A DNA stretch of 64,000 nt, from contig NZ_VDMS01000002.1 of NCBI RefSeq assembly GCF_006346395.1, positions 1 to 64,000 of the forward strand, read 5' to 3'. The position numbers and the translations under genes were made by a program. The DNA comes from Nocardioides plantarum. GTDB lineage: Bacteria > Actinomycetota > Actinomycetes > Propionibacteriales > Nocardioidaceae. Below, in pieces: positions 35,126 to 44,642 of this stretch (position 1 is its first letter; each line of letters begins with the position of its first letter). The notes beneath the pieces are model-generated. The model did no database searches, had not been told where the DNA came from, and was given only the letters and a program-made list of their open reading frames with translations.

Positions 35126-36418
35126 ATGACCCCGAGCGCCCAGACTCGTCTCGTGCCCCTCTTCGCGAACCCCAGCCGCCACGACACGTCCCCGACCCCC
35201 TCACCGACACCGGCACCGGCACCGGCACCCCGGCACGACATCGGGTTCTGGCTCGTCGGCGGTGTCTTCGCCGCGGCCATGGCGTTCTCGACGATCCCGG
35301 CCCCCCTCTACGGCTACTACCGGGAGCGGGACGGGTTCTCGACGTTCATGATCACCGTCATCTTCGCGGCGTACGGCGTCGGTGTGATCGCCAGCCTGTT
35401 CCTGGCCGGGCACACGTCGGACTGGTTCGGCCGGCGTCGTCTGATCTGGGCGGCGCTCGCCGCCGAGACGACCGCCGCCGTGATCTTCCTGGTCTGGCCG
35501 GCGCTGCCCGGACTGCTCGTCGCCCGGGTGGCGACCGGGGTCGGGGTCGGCCTGGTCACCGCCACGGCCACCGCGCACATGGGCGAGCTGCACGCGGTGA
35601 GCAGGCCCGGACAGGGCCCGGCCCGCGCCGACCGGATGGCGGTGCTGGCCAACCTGGGCGGGCTGGCGCTGGGCCCGCTCGTCGCGGGCCTCCTGGCGCA
35701 GTACGTCGCGCACCCGCTGACCGTGCCCTACCTGGTGTTCCTGGTGGTCTTCGTCGTCGCGGCGGGACTGGTGTGGACGGTGCCCGAGACCGTCGACCTG
35801 GGCTCCCCGCGCCCCCGGTACCGGCCGCAGCGGGTCAGCATCCCCGCCGTGGGCCGGCCGCAGTACTACGCGGTGGCGGTGGCGGCGTTCGCCGCGTTCT
35901 CCATCCTCGGCCTGTTCACCTCGGTCTCGTCCGGGTTCGTCTCCGGCACCTTGCACCACACCTCCCCCCTGCTCTCCGGGAGCATCACCTTCGTGGTCTT
36001 CGGTGCGGCCGCGACGGCGCAGATCGCGGCGGCCGGGGTGCCGGCCGACCGGCAGCTGCGGGTCGGGCTCGCACTGGTGGCGGCGGGGGTGCTGATCCTC
36101 ACCGGCGGGGTCTGGGGCTCCTCCCTGGCGCTCTTCGTGGTCGGTGGGGTGCTCGCCGGTGCGGGCGCCGGCCTGTCGTTCAAGGGCGCGCTCTCGACCG
36201 CGGCCGGGCTCGCCCTGCCGGAGTCGCGCAGCGAGGCGATCGCCGGCCTGCTGCTGGTCGCCTTCATCGGGCTGGTGCTGCCCGTCGTGGGCATCGGTGT
36301 CGCCACGACGAGCGTGTCGCTCCCGAGCGCCCTGCTCGGGTTCGCGACCGGCCTGCTCCTGGTGACCGCCGCGGTCGGCATCCGCCTGCGCTCGCTCGCG
36401 GCGTCGCCCCCGAACTGA
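35126..36418 (+). CDS. MFS transporter
   Basis: This 430-residue protein has about 12 membrane helices. Helix 1 begins FWLVGGVFAAAMAFSTIPAPLYG. The loop 2-3 motif is LAGHTSDWFGRRRL, a good MFS motif A. The family is drug/small-molecule proton antiport or uptake; the substrate is unknown. The ATG at 35126 is likely, with a TTG nine bases earlier as an alternative; neither has a strong ribosome site. The divergent LysR regulator and dyad suggest induced expression. The N-terminal cytoplasmic tail is Pro-rich. Confidence 0.82.
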   Translation: MTPSAQTRLVPLFANPSRHDTSPTPSPTPAPAPAPRHDIGFWLVGGVFAAAMAFSTIPAPLYGYYRERDGFSTFMITVIFAAYGVGVIASLFLAGHTSDWFGRRRLIWAALAAETTAAVIFLVWPALPGLLVARVATGVGVGLVTATATAHMGELHAVSRPGQGPARADRMAVLANLGGLALGPLVAGLLAQYVAHPLTVPYLVFLVVFVVAAGLVWTVPETVDLGSPRPRYRPQRVSIPAVGRPQYYAVAVAAFAAFSILGLFTSVSSGFVSGTLHHTSPLLSGSITFVVFGAAATAQIAAAGVPADRQLRVGLALVAAGVLILTGGVWGSSLALFVVGGVLAGAGAGLSFKGALSTAAGLALPESRSEAIAGLLLVAFIGLVLPVVGIGVATTSVSLPSALLGFATGLLLVTAAVGIRLRSLAASPPN

Positions 36419-36499
36419 CTCCGGCTGACCCCACGCCGTCGACGCCGATCGCCCGTGGGGGTGCGGCGGTACGGCGACCACGGTTCCTAGCGTGGGGTG

Positions 36500-37357
36500 G
36501 TGGGTGACATCCGGATCGGCATCTCGGGGTGGCGGTACCCCCGCTGGCGCGGCGACTTCTATCCCCGGGGGCTGCGCCAGCGCGACGAGCTGGCCTACGC
36601 GGCCGCTCGGCTCGGCACGATCGAGGTCAACGGCTCGTTCTACTCGTTGCAGCGGCCGTCGTCGTACGCCGCCTGGCGCGCGGCGGTGCCCGAGGACGTC
36701 GTCCTCGCGATCAAGGGCGCGCGGTTCGTCACCCACCTGAAGAAGCTGCGCGACGTCGAGGCCCCATTGGCCAACTTCTTCGGCTCCGGGCCGCTGGCGC
36801 TCGGCGACCAGCTCGGTCCGGTGCTGTGGCAGCTGCCCGAGCGCCTCCACTTCGACGCGGAGCGACTGACGGCCTTCTTCGACCTGCTCCCCCGCACCGT
36901 CGGCGAGCTCGTCGCCCTGGCCGAGCGGCACGACGACAAGCTGAAGGAGGACCGCAGCCTGCTCGTGCCGACGTCCTCCCCCGACCGGCCGGTCCAGCAC
37001 GTCCTGGAGTTCCGGCACCGCAGATACGCCGAGCCGGAGGCCCTCGACCTCCTCCTGCGCCACGACATCGGGTGCGTGGTCGCCGACAGCGCCGGGCGCT
37101 GGCCCCGGACGGAGGCGGTCACCAGTGGCGTGGTCTACGTGCGGCTGCACGGCGACCAGGAGCTGTACGCCAGCGGGTACTCACCGCAGGCGCTCGACCG
37201 GTGGGCGGAGAAGTGTCGCGGCTGGGCCGAGGGGGCCGACGTCTACGTCTACTTCGACAACGACGCGCGGGGTCACGCGCCCTGGGACGCGATGGCGCTC
37301 CAGGAGCGCCTCGGGCTCACCCGACCCGGTACGCCGTCGCGCCCCCGGACCGGCTGA
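36500..37357 (+). CDS. DUF72 family protein
   Basis: The 285-residue protein belongs to the DUF72 TIM-barrel family: IRIGISGWRYPRWRGDFYP at the start, EVNGSFYSLQRPSSYAAW, FAIKGARFVTH-type AIKGARFVTHLKKL, and VYVYFDNDARGHAPWDA at the end. The function is not settled; structures suggest a metal-dependent hydrolase-like fold. GTG 36500 is preferred over GTG 36497 because TAGCGT (36488-36493) ends six bases before it. It is transcribed away from the MFS gene with an 81-base gap. All conserved segments are intact. Confidence 0.85.
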   Translation: MGDIRIGISGWRYPRWRGDFYPRGLRQRDELAYAAARLGTIEVNGSFYSLQRPSSYAAWRAAVPEDVVLAIKGARFVTHLKKLRDVEAPLANFFGSGPLALGDQLGPVLWQLPERLHFDAERLTAFFDLLPRTVGELVALAERHDDKLKEDRSLLVPTSSPDRPVQHVLEFRHRRYAEPEALDLLLRHDIGCVVADSAGRWPRTEAVTSGVVYVRLHGDQELYASGYSPQALDRWAEKCRGWAEGADVYVYFDNDARGHAPWDAMALQERLGLTRPGTPSRPRTG

Positions 37358-37373
37358 CCGGTTCGACCCAGGC

Positions 37374-38990
37374 TCAGGGCTCCAGCGCGGCGACGTCGCC
37401 GGTGTCCCCGGTCGTCCCGGTGCCGTCGTCGCCGCCATCGGTGGTGCCCGTACCGCCGTCGGGGTGGTAGGCGCACACGTCGACGGGGTCCTCGCTGGTC
37501 TTGTCGGGGCGGGGCGCGCCGTTGGACCCGGGCTTGCGCGGGGGCGGGTTGAGCGCCCGGTCGACGGTCTTGCGGACGTAGTCGTAGTCGGGGTTGCCGG
37601 AGTCGAACTTGTCCGAGGACTTGAAGACGACCGAGCGCAGCTTGCCCTTCTTGACGCGGAGCAGCAGCGAGACGAAGTCGGGGGCGATCGAGCGCGGGAT
37701 GTCGGTGTAGACGATCTCCTTGCCGGCCTTGACGATGCCGAGGTAGCGGGTCAGCAGGGTCGCCGGGTCCGCGGCCTCGACCATCGCGTTGATGGCGCAG
37801 CGCTGGCGGTCCATGCGCTGGTAGTCGTCGGAGCCGTAGCGGCCGCGGGCGAACCACAGGGCGTTGTAGCCGCTCAGCTTCTGGTCGGGACCGGGCTGCA
37901 GGTAGCGGTTGGGCGGGATGCCGGCGCTGGAGTTGCCACCGATCGCGACGGGCTGGTTGATGTTGACGGTGATGCCGCCGAGCGCGTCGACGACGGTCTC
38001 GAAGCCCTTGAGGTTGACCAGCAGGTAGTAGTCGACCGGGACGCCGAGGCTGCCCGAGACCGCCTGCTTGATGGCGTCGGCCCCCTCGTTGTCGCTCTTG
38101 CCGAGCACGCCCGGGTGCAGCAGCGGCACCTGGCCGTAGATCGCGTTGAGCATGTCGAACCCGGGGTCGCCCTGGTTGGTCTGGTAGCCGTTGGGATAGA
38201 TGTCGTGCAGCGGCGAGTCCTTCGGGAACTGCGCGTACATCATGTTGCGCGGCAGGCTGAAGAGCGTGGTCCGGCCGGTCTTGGTGTCGATGCTGGCCAG
38301 GATGACGCTGTCGGTGCGCACACCGACCCGGTCCTCGCCCGCGTCGCCGCCGAGGAGCAGCACGTTGACGCGGGCACGGCCGGCCCAGGGGTCCTCCTCG
38401 GTGACGTCCTGGGGGGCGGTGGCGCTCTCGACGTCGTCCTGGAAGACCGTGTCGACGCCGTCGGCGGTGGCCATGGCGTACTGCGCCGCGCGAGCGATCG
38501 GGGCGGCCCCGGCCACCAGCAGCACCACCACCATCAGGTTGCCGATGATGGTGTGGGAGCGCGGCCGGTCGCGGGGACGCAGCAGCCGGTGGGACGTCAC
38601 GACCACGAAGGCCCACACGAGCAGGGCGACGCCGAGACCGAGGGCCGCCACCCGGACCGCGGTGGGGTTGAACACGAAGTCGAGCGCGGCATCGGTGCCG
38701 CGGCTGAAGTACCAGACCAGGGCGGCGATGGTGCCGAGCCAGCCGAGCAGGACGGCGCCGCCGAGCCAGCGACGACCGGCGACCAGGTAGCCCGACCCGG
38801 GGACGATGGCGCCGAGGGCGGTCAGGCCGAGCGTGCTGCCCAGCCCCTGGGCGCGGCGCCGGTGACGACGGGCGCGGGCACCGCCCCGGGCGTAGCCACG
38901 CGGACGACGCAGGAGGAATCGGGAGGACCGACCGGCACGGCGATCCCGGGACCGGTGCTCGGGCGGGGTCTCGGGAACCTCGTCGGTCAT
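37374..38990 (-). CDS. LCP (LytR-CpsA-Psr) family cell-wall glycopolymer ligase
   Basis: The 538-residue protein has an Arg-rich cytoplasmic tail, then four hydrophobic segments between residues 50 and 175, more than the usual one. The catalytic LCP domain follows: VNVLLLGGDAGEDRVGVRTDS, DSVILASIDTKT, FSLPRNMMYAQFP, and ALWFARGRYGSDDYQRMDRQ. These hold the Arg/Asp residues that bind polyprenyl pyrophosphate. It attaches teichoic acid-like or arabinogalactan-type polymers to peptidoglycan. The C-terminal tail is Gly/Thr/Asp-rich, perhaps exposed. ATG 38990 has only a weak ribosome site. It stands alone. Confidence 0.88.
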   Translation of the reverse strand: MTDEVPETPPEHRSRDRRAGRSSRFLLRRPRGYARGGARARRHRRRAQGLGSTLGLTALGAIVPGSGYLVAGRRWLGGAVLLGWLGTIAALVWYFSRGTDAALDFVFNPTAVRVAALGLGVALLVWAFVVVTSHRLLRPRDRPRSHTIIGNLMVVVLLVAGAAPIARAAQYAMATADGVDTVFQDDVESATAPQDVTEEDPWAGRARVNVLLLGGDAGEDRVGVRTDSVILASIDTKTGRTTLFSLPRNMMYAQFPKDSPLHDIYPNGYQTNQGDPGFDMLNAIYGQVPLLHPGVLGKSDNEGADAIKQAVSGSLGVPVDYYLLVNLKGFETVVDALGGITVNINQPVAIGGNSSAGIPPNRYLQPGPDQKLSGYNALWFARGRYGSDDYQRMDRQRCAINAMVEAADPATLLTRYLGIVKAGKEIVYTDIPRSIAPDFVSLLLRVKKGKLRSVVFKSSDKFDSGNPDYDYVRKTVDRALNPPPRKPGSNGAPRPDKTSEDPVDVCAYHPDGGTGTTDGGDDGTGTTGDTGDVAALEP

Positions 38991-39210
38991 GCGCTGGGTC
39001 GTCCCTGTCGTCGGTGGGTGATCACGCCGGGACAGCCCGGCGGCCCAAAATAACACCGGGTGCCTGAACCGGCCCGGTCATCGCCGCGCGGGCGACCAGT
39101 GTTCACCTGACGCTGGCATCCAGCGCCGCGCCATAGTGGAGGCCCGGGTGCTGCCCGCACCCGGCCGACGGAGCCCCGTCGACGACCCCGACCACCGCCC
39201 GGGAGACACC

Positions 39211-39654
39211 ATGCCGATGGACCGCACCATCCCCGCCCTGCCCGTCGGATCGGTCGTCGCCGCGGCCTCGTCGTACGCCGAGCGGTTGGGCTTCGAGGTC
39301 GTCCACCTCGACCCCGCAGGGTTCGCCGTGGTGCGGCGCGACGCCGCCGAGATCCACCTCTGGGAGGCGTCCGACACCGGGTGGCGGGTCCGGCCCCCGG
39401 CGGACCTCGTCGACCGCCCCGTGCGCACCGGGGCCGAGGACTTCCTCGCCGGGACGGCCAGCTGTCGGGTCTCGTGCGGTGACCCGGCCGAGGTCGACGC
39501 GCTGCACGCCGAGCTCGCCGCCGCCGGGATGCTGCACCCGACCGACGGCGGGGCGCCGGTGGACACCGACTGGGGCACCCGGGAGGTCGCGGCGCTCGAC
39601 CTCGACGGCAACCTGCTGACGTTCTTCGCGCGGACCCAGCCACCGCCGCGCTGA
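39211..39654 (+). CDS. VOC (glyoxalase/bleomycin-resistance) family protein
   Basis: This 147-residue protein has two beta-alpha-beta-beta-beta units: SSYAERLGFEVVHLDPAGFAVVRRD and an end of WGTREVAALDLDGNLLTFF. Candidate metal ligands are His in AEIHLWE and Glu in WGTREVA. Bleomycin-resistance-like proteins bind and sequester glycopeptide-type antibiotics; others are dioxygenases or glyoxalases. The specific role is unknown. GGGAG lies about five bases before ATG 39211. It is followed by a strong hairpin shared with the tRNA-Asn gene. Confidence 0.8.
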   Translation: MPMDRTIPALPVGSVVAAASSYAERLGFEVVHLDPAGFAVVRRDAAEIHLWEASDTGWRVRPPADLVDRPVRTGAEDFLAGTASCRVSCGDPAEVDALHAELAAAGMLHPTDGGAPVDTDWGTREVAALDLDGNLLTFFARTQPPPR

Positions 39655-39694
39655 GCGGGCCGCGGCACCGTGCGAGCCGGACCCCGGACGCAGC

Positions 39695-39724
39695 AAGGTC
39701 CGGACGCCTCAGCGTCCGGACCTT
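39695..39724. terminator. bidirectional hairpin terminator between VOC gene and tRNA-Asn
   Basis: A perfect 13-bp stem, AAGGTCCGGACGC (39695-39707) and its complement (39712-39724), with a 4-base loop. There is no long U tract, common in GC-rich actinobacteria. The position just after tRNA-Asn on one strand and 40 bases after the VOC gene on the other suits both. Confidence 0.75.
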
Positions 39725-39731
39725 CGCGTTG

Positions 39732-39804
39732 CTCCCCCGGTTGGACTCGAACCAACGACATCCTGATTAACAGTCAAGCGCTCTGCCAACTGAGCTACAG
39801 GGGA
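39732..39804 (-). tRNA. tRNA-Asn (GTT)
   Basis: 73 nt on the minus strand from 39804. Acceptor TCCCCTG pairs with CGGGGGA, D-arm TAGCTCAGTTGGCAGAGC, anticodon loop CTGTTAA with GTT, T-arm GGTTCGAGTCC, discriminator G. CCA is not encoded (CAA follows). Confidence 0.95.
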
Positions 39805-39880
39805 TCGTGCGGGCCATACGTTAGCAAGCCTCGGCGCCCCGACGGAATCGGGATAGTCCCCAGGCCGGACGGCCCGGGAA

Positions 39881-40363
39881 TCAGTCGAGACCGACCTCGT
39901 CGCGGGCCGCGGTCAGGGCCCGGGCAGCGGCCAGGCGGACGACCGGGTCGTCGGGATCGACGCCCTCGTCGTACTCGTAGATCCAGGTCAGGGACCCGGC
40001 CACGCCCGGCGCCCGGCGGGCGATGACCCGCAGGCCCCGCCGACCGTCGAGCGGCACGTGCCGCTGGTAGACGACCGAGGCGGTCACGCGCTCGCGGATG
40101 AGCTGCACCAGCCGCCCCGGCTCGGCGACGTCGTAGAGGTGCTCGGGACGCTCCGCGCCCCAGGCACCGACCTCGCTGAGTCGCAGCACGGCGGTGTCGC
40201 GGTCCCAGTCGGCGGCCTCGACCTGCTCCCACGGCACCCGCTCGGGGGCGTAGAAGGCGTCGCGGGTGCCGCCGATGACGCGGCCGTCGTCGGTCTCGGC
40301 CCAGGCGAGGACCCGCTCCCCCGGGCCGACCTCGAGGTCGGGCCGGCGGTGGACGCCCCTCAT
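39881..40363 (-). CDS. conserved hypothetical protein
   Basis: The 160-residue soluble protein has no recognised catalytic motif. It contains ERVLAWAETDDGRVIGGT, RDAFYAPERVPWEQVEAADW and SVVYQRHVPLDGRRGLRVIARR, which together suggest a beta-rich PH-like fold. It lies 18 bases downstream of dnaG in the same direction and may be read from the dnaG transcript. Good codon bias supports its reality. Function unknown. Confidence 0.7.
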   Translation of the reverse strand: MRGVHRRPDLEVGPGERVLAWAETDDGRVIGGTRDAFYAPERVPWEQVEAADWDRDTAVLRLSEVGAWGAERPEHLYDVAEPGRLVQLIRERVTASVVYQRHVPLDGRRGLRVIARRAPGVAGSLTWIYEYDEGVDPDDPVVRLAAARALTAARDEVGLD

Positions 40364-40381
40364 TGCTCGCTCACTGGTCGC

Positions 40382-42250
40382 TCACTGCTCGTCCGCCATC
40401 CGGTCGCGGAGGGTGCGCCGGTGCTGCTCGAGCGCGGCGAGCTCTCCGAACATCTTGTTGTAGTCGGCTGTCTGGGTCTCGGGGTTGGTGCGCTGGAGAC
40501 GGGCCTTGACCTCGTTGATGCGGCGCAGGGTGGTGAGCTCGAGCAGCTTGAAGACGTAGCGCGACACGTAGGTCGCGTCGGGTGCCTTCATCAGCGGCTC
40601 GACCGCCAGCGCGCTGATCGCCGAGGCGACCTCGGGCTCGGTGGCGGCGTCGCGCAGTCGGGCGACCCAGCCGGGGTCGTCGGAGCCGGCGACGGTGCCA
40701 CCGGCGGCGGCGACGAGGTCCCACACGCCGCGGTAGGTCGGGTGGGTGAAGTCGTTGGCGCCGATGTCGGCGGTCGTGCGGCCGATCGCCATCGGGTGCT
40801 GCAGGACGAGCTTGAGGGTCTCGCGCTCGATCGAGAAGCGGGGGTCGCGCAGGTCGGGCAGGGCGGTGCGGGCCGGCCGGGCGACCTCGGGCGCGGGGGC
40901 CTCGGCGCCCGGCGAGCGCTTGGCGGCCCGGCGTACCTCCCCCAGGACGACGTTGGTGTCGATCTCGGCGCCGATCATCCGGCTGATCTCCTGGGCGAAC
41001 GCCGTCACCTTGGACTGGTCGCGCACCGAGGCCACGAGGCGGGCGCACTCGCGCATGGCGTCGACGCGACCGTCGGCGCGGTCGAGGTCGTACTTGCCGA
41101 TGATGTTGCCGAGGACGAAGCGGTAGAGGGGCTGGCGCCGGGCGATCAGGTCGCGCACGGCGGCGTCGCCGTCGCGGATGCGCAGCTCGCACGGGTCGAG
41201 CCCCTCGGGCTGGACCGCGACGTAGGTCTGGGAGACGAACTTCTGGTCGCCCTCGAAGGCCTTGAGCGCGGCCTTCTGGCCGGCGGCGTCGCCGTCGAAG
41301 GTGAAGATCACCTCGCCGCGGAACTGGTCGTGGTCGTCGAGGAAGCGGCGCAGCACGCGGGTGTGGTCGTCGCCGAAGGCGGTGCCGCACGAGGCGACGG
41401 CGGTGGTCACACCGGCGAGGTGACAGGCCATCACGTCGGTGTAGCCCTCGACCACGACGGCCTGCGAGGTCTTGCCGATGGAGGTGCGGGCCAGGTCGAT
41501 GCCGTAGAGGACCTGGCTCTTCTTGTAGAGCGTGGTCTCGGGGGTGTTGAGGTACTTGGCCTCGATCTTGTCGTCGTCGAAGATGCGGCGCGCCCCGAAG
41601 CCGATCGTCGCACCGCCCGGGTCCCGGATGGGCCACAGCAGCCGTCCGCGGAACCGGTCGTAGGCCGAGCGGCCCACCGCGACGACGCCGGCGCCGACAG
41701 CCTCGTCCTGGCTGAACCCGCGCCCGCGCAGGTGCTTGAGGAGAGCCTCGCCGTCGCGCGGCGCGAAGCCCATGCCGAAGTGCTCGGCGGTGGCCTGGTC
41801 GAAGCCGCGCTCCTGCAGGAAGCGTCGGCCCTCGACGGCGGCCGGACCGACGAGCTGCTCGGCGTAGTACTCCTGGGCCGCGCGGTTGACCTCGACCAGG
41901 CGCTGGCGGGGCGGGCCCTTGGGCCGGTCGTCACGGCCGTCGCCGTCCTCGCGGCGCAGCTGGACGCCGGCCTTGTCGGCCAGCCGCTCGAGCGCCTCGA
42001 CGAAGGTCAGCCCGTCGATCTCCTGCAGGAAGGCGATCGCGTCGCCGCCCTTCTGGCAGCCGAAGCAGTGGTAGCTGCCCCGCGAGGGACTGACGTTGAA
42101 GGACGGTGTCTTCTCGTCGTGGAAGGGGCACAGGCCCTTCATCGAGCCGCTGCCGGCGTTACGCAGCGTGACGTAGTCGCCGATGACCTCGTCGATGCGG
42201 ATCTTGTCGCGGACTGCTGCGATGTCCTCGTCTCGGAACCGGCCAGCCAC
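40382..42250 (-). CDS. dnaG: DNA primase
   Basis: The 622-residue enzyme makes RNA primers for the replication fork and interacts with DnaB helicase. The CHC2 zinc motif is Cys41-x2-His44 and Cys62-x2-Cys65 (GLCPFHDEKTPSF, YHCFGCQKGGD). The catalytic TOPRIM core has VVVEGYTDVMACHLAG and FTFDGDAAGQKAAL with the acidic residues. A helicase-binding C-terminal domain follows. GTG 42250 is supported by TAGGAT (42258-42263) seven bases upstream, a leaderless start. A hydroxyacid dehydrogenase gene lies 30 bases upstream and a conserved hypothetical gene follows. Confidence 0.96.
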   Translation of the reverse strand: MAGRFRDEDIAAVRDKIRIDEVIGDYVTLRNAGSGSMKGLCPFHDEKTPSFNVSPSRGSYHCFGCQKGGDAIAFLQEIDGLTFVEALERLADKAGVQLRREDGDGRDDRPKGPPRQRLVEVNRAAQEYYAEQLVGPAAVEGRRFLQERGFDQATAEHFGMGFAPRDGEALLKHLRGRGFSQDEAVGAGVVAVGRSAYDRFRGRLLWPIRDPGGATIGFGARRIFDDDKIEAKYLNTPETTLYKKSQVLYGIDLARTSIGKTSQAVVVEGYTDVMACHLAGVTTAVASCGTAFGDDHTRVLRRFLDDHDQFRGEVIFTFDGDAAGQKAALKAFEGDQKFVSQTYVAVQPEGLDPCELRIRDGDAAVRDLIARRQPLYRFVLGNIIGKYDLDRADGRVDAMRECARLVASVRDQSKVTAFAQEISRMIGAEIDTNVVLGEVRRAAKRSPGAEAPAPEVARPARTALPDLRDPRFSIERETLKLVLQHPMAIGRTTADIGANDFTHPTYRGVWDLVAAAGGTVAGSDDPGWVARLRDAATEPEVASAISALAVEPLMKAPDATYVSRYVFKLLELTTLRRINEVKARLQRTNPETQTADYNKMFGELAALEQHRRTLRDRMADEQ

Positions 42251-42280
42251 GTCGACGATCCTACGGGCGGGGTCGCGGCC

Positions 42281-43219
42281 TCAGTAGGCGCCTGTCATCC
42301 GGTTGTGGAGAACCTCTCCGGCAGCCCAGCGGTGCAGCTGGTCGCGGACCAGGCGGTGGGCCCGCGGCCACATCGCACTGGTCATGCCGCCGACGTGCGG
42401 GCTGACGAGCAGACCGGGGGCGTCCCACAGAGGGTGGTCGCCGGGCAGGGGCTCCGGGTCGGCGACGTCGATCGCCGCGGTGATCCGCCGGGACGAGAGC
42501 GCGGCGAGGAGGTCGTCGGTCACGACGACCGGACCGCGGGCGACGTTGACCAGCAGGGCGCCCTGCTTCATGCGCGCCAGGAAGTCGCGGTCGACCAGCC
42601 CGCGCGTCTCGTCGGTCAGGGGTACGACGAGCACGATCACGTCCGCGTCGGGAACGAGCTCAGGCAGGTCGGTGAACCCGTGCACCGGGCCGTCCCCGTC
42701 CGGGCTCGCCGGGCGGGCGGTCCGGGCGACGCGGACGACCTCGACCTCGAACGGCGCCAGCCGCGCCTCGATGGCGCGGCCGATGGCGCCGTACCCGACG
42801 ACCAGGACGCGGGAGTCGGCCAGCGACGACCGCCACCCGCCGGCCCAGGCGTGGCGCTGCTGGGCGCGCACGAAGTCGGGCACGCCGCGCAGCGAGGCGA
42901 GGGCCAGGGTCACGGCGAGCTCGGCGGTCGAGGCGTCGTGGATGCCGCGCCCGCTGCACAGCGTCACGCCATCGGGGATCGCGCCGCGGACGTTGTCGAC
43001 ACCGGCGGTCAGGGTCTGGACGACCTCGAGGCGAGGCATCGACGAGATCACGCCGGCCACCTCGGGACCCAGGCGGTAGGGCGGCACGTAGAACCGCACG
43101 TCGCCGATGCTGTCGGGCACGTCGCCGTCGACGGGGTCGACGACCTCGTAGCGCAGGCCGGTCGGCGGGTCGCCGAGGTCGGCGGGGTCGAAGGGCAGCC
43201 AGACGAGGGGTTCGGACAC
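42281..43219 (-). CDS. D-isomer 2-hydroxyacid dehydrogenase family protein
   Basis: The 312-residue NAD(P)-dependent oxidoreductase has the dinucleotide motif VLVVGYGAIGRAIEARL, then VARGPVVVTDDLLAAL (catalytic Arg region), DVADPEPLPGDHPLW (Glu) and SPHVGG (catalytic His). Family members reduce 2-keto acids such as hydroxypyruvate or glyoxylate. Substrate not determinable. TAGGCT (43226-43231) lies six bases before GTG 43219. It is 115 bases downstream of dgt and upstream of dnaG; the shared direction may be coincidental since each has its own -10. Confidence 0.87.
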   Translation of the reverse strand: MSEPLVWLPFDPADLGDPPTGLRYEVVDPVDGDVPDSIGDVRFYVPPYRLGPEVAGVISSMPRLEVVQTLTAGVDNVRGAIPDGVTLCSGRGIHDASTAELAVTLALASLRGVPDFVRAQQRHAWAGGWRSSLADSRVLVVGYGAIGRAIEARLAPFEVEVVRVARTARPASPDGDGPVHGFTDLPELVPDADVIVLVVPLTDETRGLVDRDFLARMKQGALLVNVARGPVVVTDDLLAALSSRRITAAIDVADPEPLPGDHPLWDAPGLLVSPHVGGMTSAMWPRAHRLVRDQLHRWAAGEVLHNRMTGAY

Positions 43220-43334
43220 GCGACGAGCCTACGAGGGTGGGTCGGCGGGGTATGTCGGCTGCGGGGGTCTCGGGGCTCGTCGCTGGGGCTCCTCGCACCT
43301 CGACCGACGTGGGGTGGAGGTGTGGTCGAGACGG

Positions 43335-44588
43335 TCAGGTGGCGGTGAGGCGGTCGTGGCGGGCCACCGCGGAGGCGTCGGTGAGCGAGGCGACCTGGTC
43401 GACGACCACCCGCAGGCGGGCGGCGTCGTCGGCCGCGGCGCGCCAGTCGTCGGCGTAGGGCCGGTCGAGGGCGTCGGGCCCGCGGTCGCAGAGCACGGCG
43501 ACGAGCTCGGTGAGCAGCTCGCGCTGGTGCTCGAGCGCCGCGACGCGATCGACGGCCTGCATGACGTAGTGGGCCGCGATGCCCTTGAGGACCGCGATCT
43601 CGAGCAGCGTCCGCTCCGGCAGCACCAGGCTCGCGCGGTAGCGGACGAACGGCCCGTCGCCGGCGGCGAACGTCGCCTGCTGCACGTCGCCGCAGAACCG
43701 CCCGATCAGGTCGCTGGTGAGGTTCTTGAGCGCGGCGAGGTGTCGCCGACTGCCGTCGTACGACGCGGTGGGCCAGCTGCCGACCGCGCACAGGCCGTCC
43801 AGCACGAGGTCGAGGTCGGCGTCGCGGGCACCGGGGAGGTACCAGGCCCGCAGGGTGTCCCAGACGGCCGGGCGGTCCAGCGCGGTGAGGTCGAGGCGGC
43901 CGGCGACGATGCCGTCCTCGACGTCGTGGACGGAGTAGGCGACGTCGTCGGCGAGGTCCATGACCTGGGCCTCGAGGCACTGTCGACGCGCCGGGGCGTC
44001 GACACGCATCCAGTCGAAGACCGGCCGGTCGTCGGCGTAGACCCCGAACTTCAGCGCGTCGGGACCCTCGGAGGCGCGCTCCCAGGGGTACTTGGTGCAG
44101 GCGTCGAGGGTCGCGCGGGTGAGGTTGAGCCCGACGGAGCGGCCGTCGGGCCCCTCGGTGAAGGTCTTGGCCTCGAGCCGGGTGAGCAGCCGCAGCGTCT
44201 GGGCGTTGCCCTCGAAGCCGCCGCAGGCGTGACTCACGTCGGCCAGGGCGCGCTCCCCGTTGTGACCGAACGGCGGGTGCCCCAGGTCGTGGGCCAGCGC
44301 CGCGGTCTCCGCCACGTCGGGCTGGCTGCCGAGGGCCCGGGACAGGTCGCGGGCGACCTGGGCCACCTCGAGGGAGTGGGTCAACCGGTTGCGCACGAAG
44401 TCGTCGGACTGCGGGCCGACCACCTGGGTCTTGGCCGCCAGGCGACGCGACGACGCGGCGTGCACGACGCGCGCGCGATCGCGCTCGTAGGGGGTCCGTA
44501 CCGGGGCGTCGACCCGCTTGGGCGGCTCGACGACGAGCCGCTCCGCGGCGGTGTCGTCGTAGCGGTCGAACGCGTCGTCGGCAGGCAT
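43335..44588 (-). CDS. dgt: deoxyguanosine triphosphate triphosphohydrolase-like HD protein
   Basis: The 417-residue enzyme hydrolyses dNTPs to deoxynucleosides and triphosphate, shaping nucleotide pools. HD-domain metal ligands are His71 (RLTHSLEVAQ), His100-Asp101 (LAHDLGHPPFGHNGE) and a later Asp in DLADDVAYSVHDVEDG. Length and motifs match bacterial dGTPase-like type 2 proteins. TAGGCT (44596-44601) precedes ATG 44588 by seven bases, leaderless. It commonly clusters with dnaG in actinobacteria, as here. Confidence 0.92.
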   Translation of the reverse strand: MPADDAFDRYDDTAAERLVVEPPKRVDAPVRTPYERDRARVVHAASSRRLAAKTQVVGPQSDDFVRNRLTHSLEVAQVARDLSRALGSQPDVAETAALAHDLGHPPFGHNGERALADVSHACGGFEGNAQTLRLLTRLEAKTFTEGPDGRSVGLNLTRATLDACTKYPWERASEGPDALKFGVYADDRPVFDWMRVDAPARRQCLEAQVMDLADDVAYSVHDVEDGIVAGRLDLTALDRPAVWDTLRAWYLPGARDADLDLVLDGLCAVGSWPTASYDGSRRHLAALKNLTSDLIGRFCGDVQQATFAAGDGPFVRYRASLVLPERTLLEIAVLKGIAAHYVMQAVDRVAALEHQRELLTELVAVLCDRGPDALDRPYADDWRAAADDAARLRVVVDQVASLTDASAVARHDRLTAT

Positions 44589-44642
44589 CGGGGTCAGCCT
44601 AGGGAAGGCGCCCGAGGGGATCGGGACGGGACTCAGAAGGAC

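Noticed and set aside
40058..43348. 1096-codon open frame opposite dnaG and the hydroxyacid dehydrogenase
   Set aside because: Shadow of two recognisable genes on the minus strand; low-complexity, Gly/Val/Asp-rich translation.
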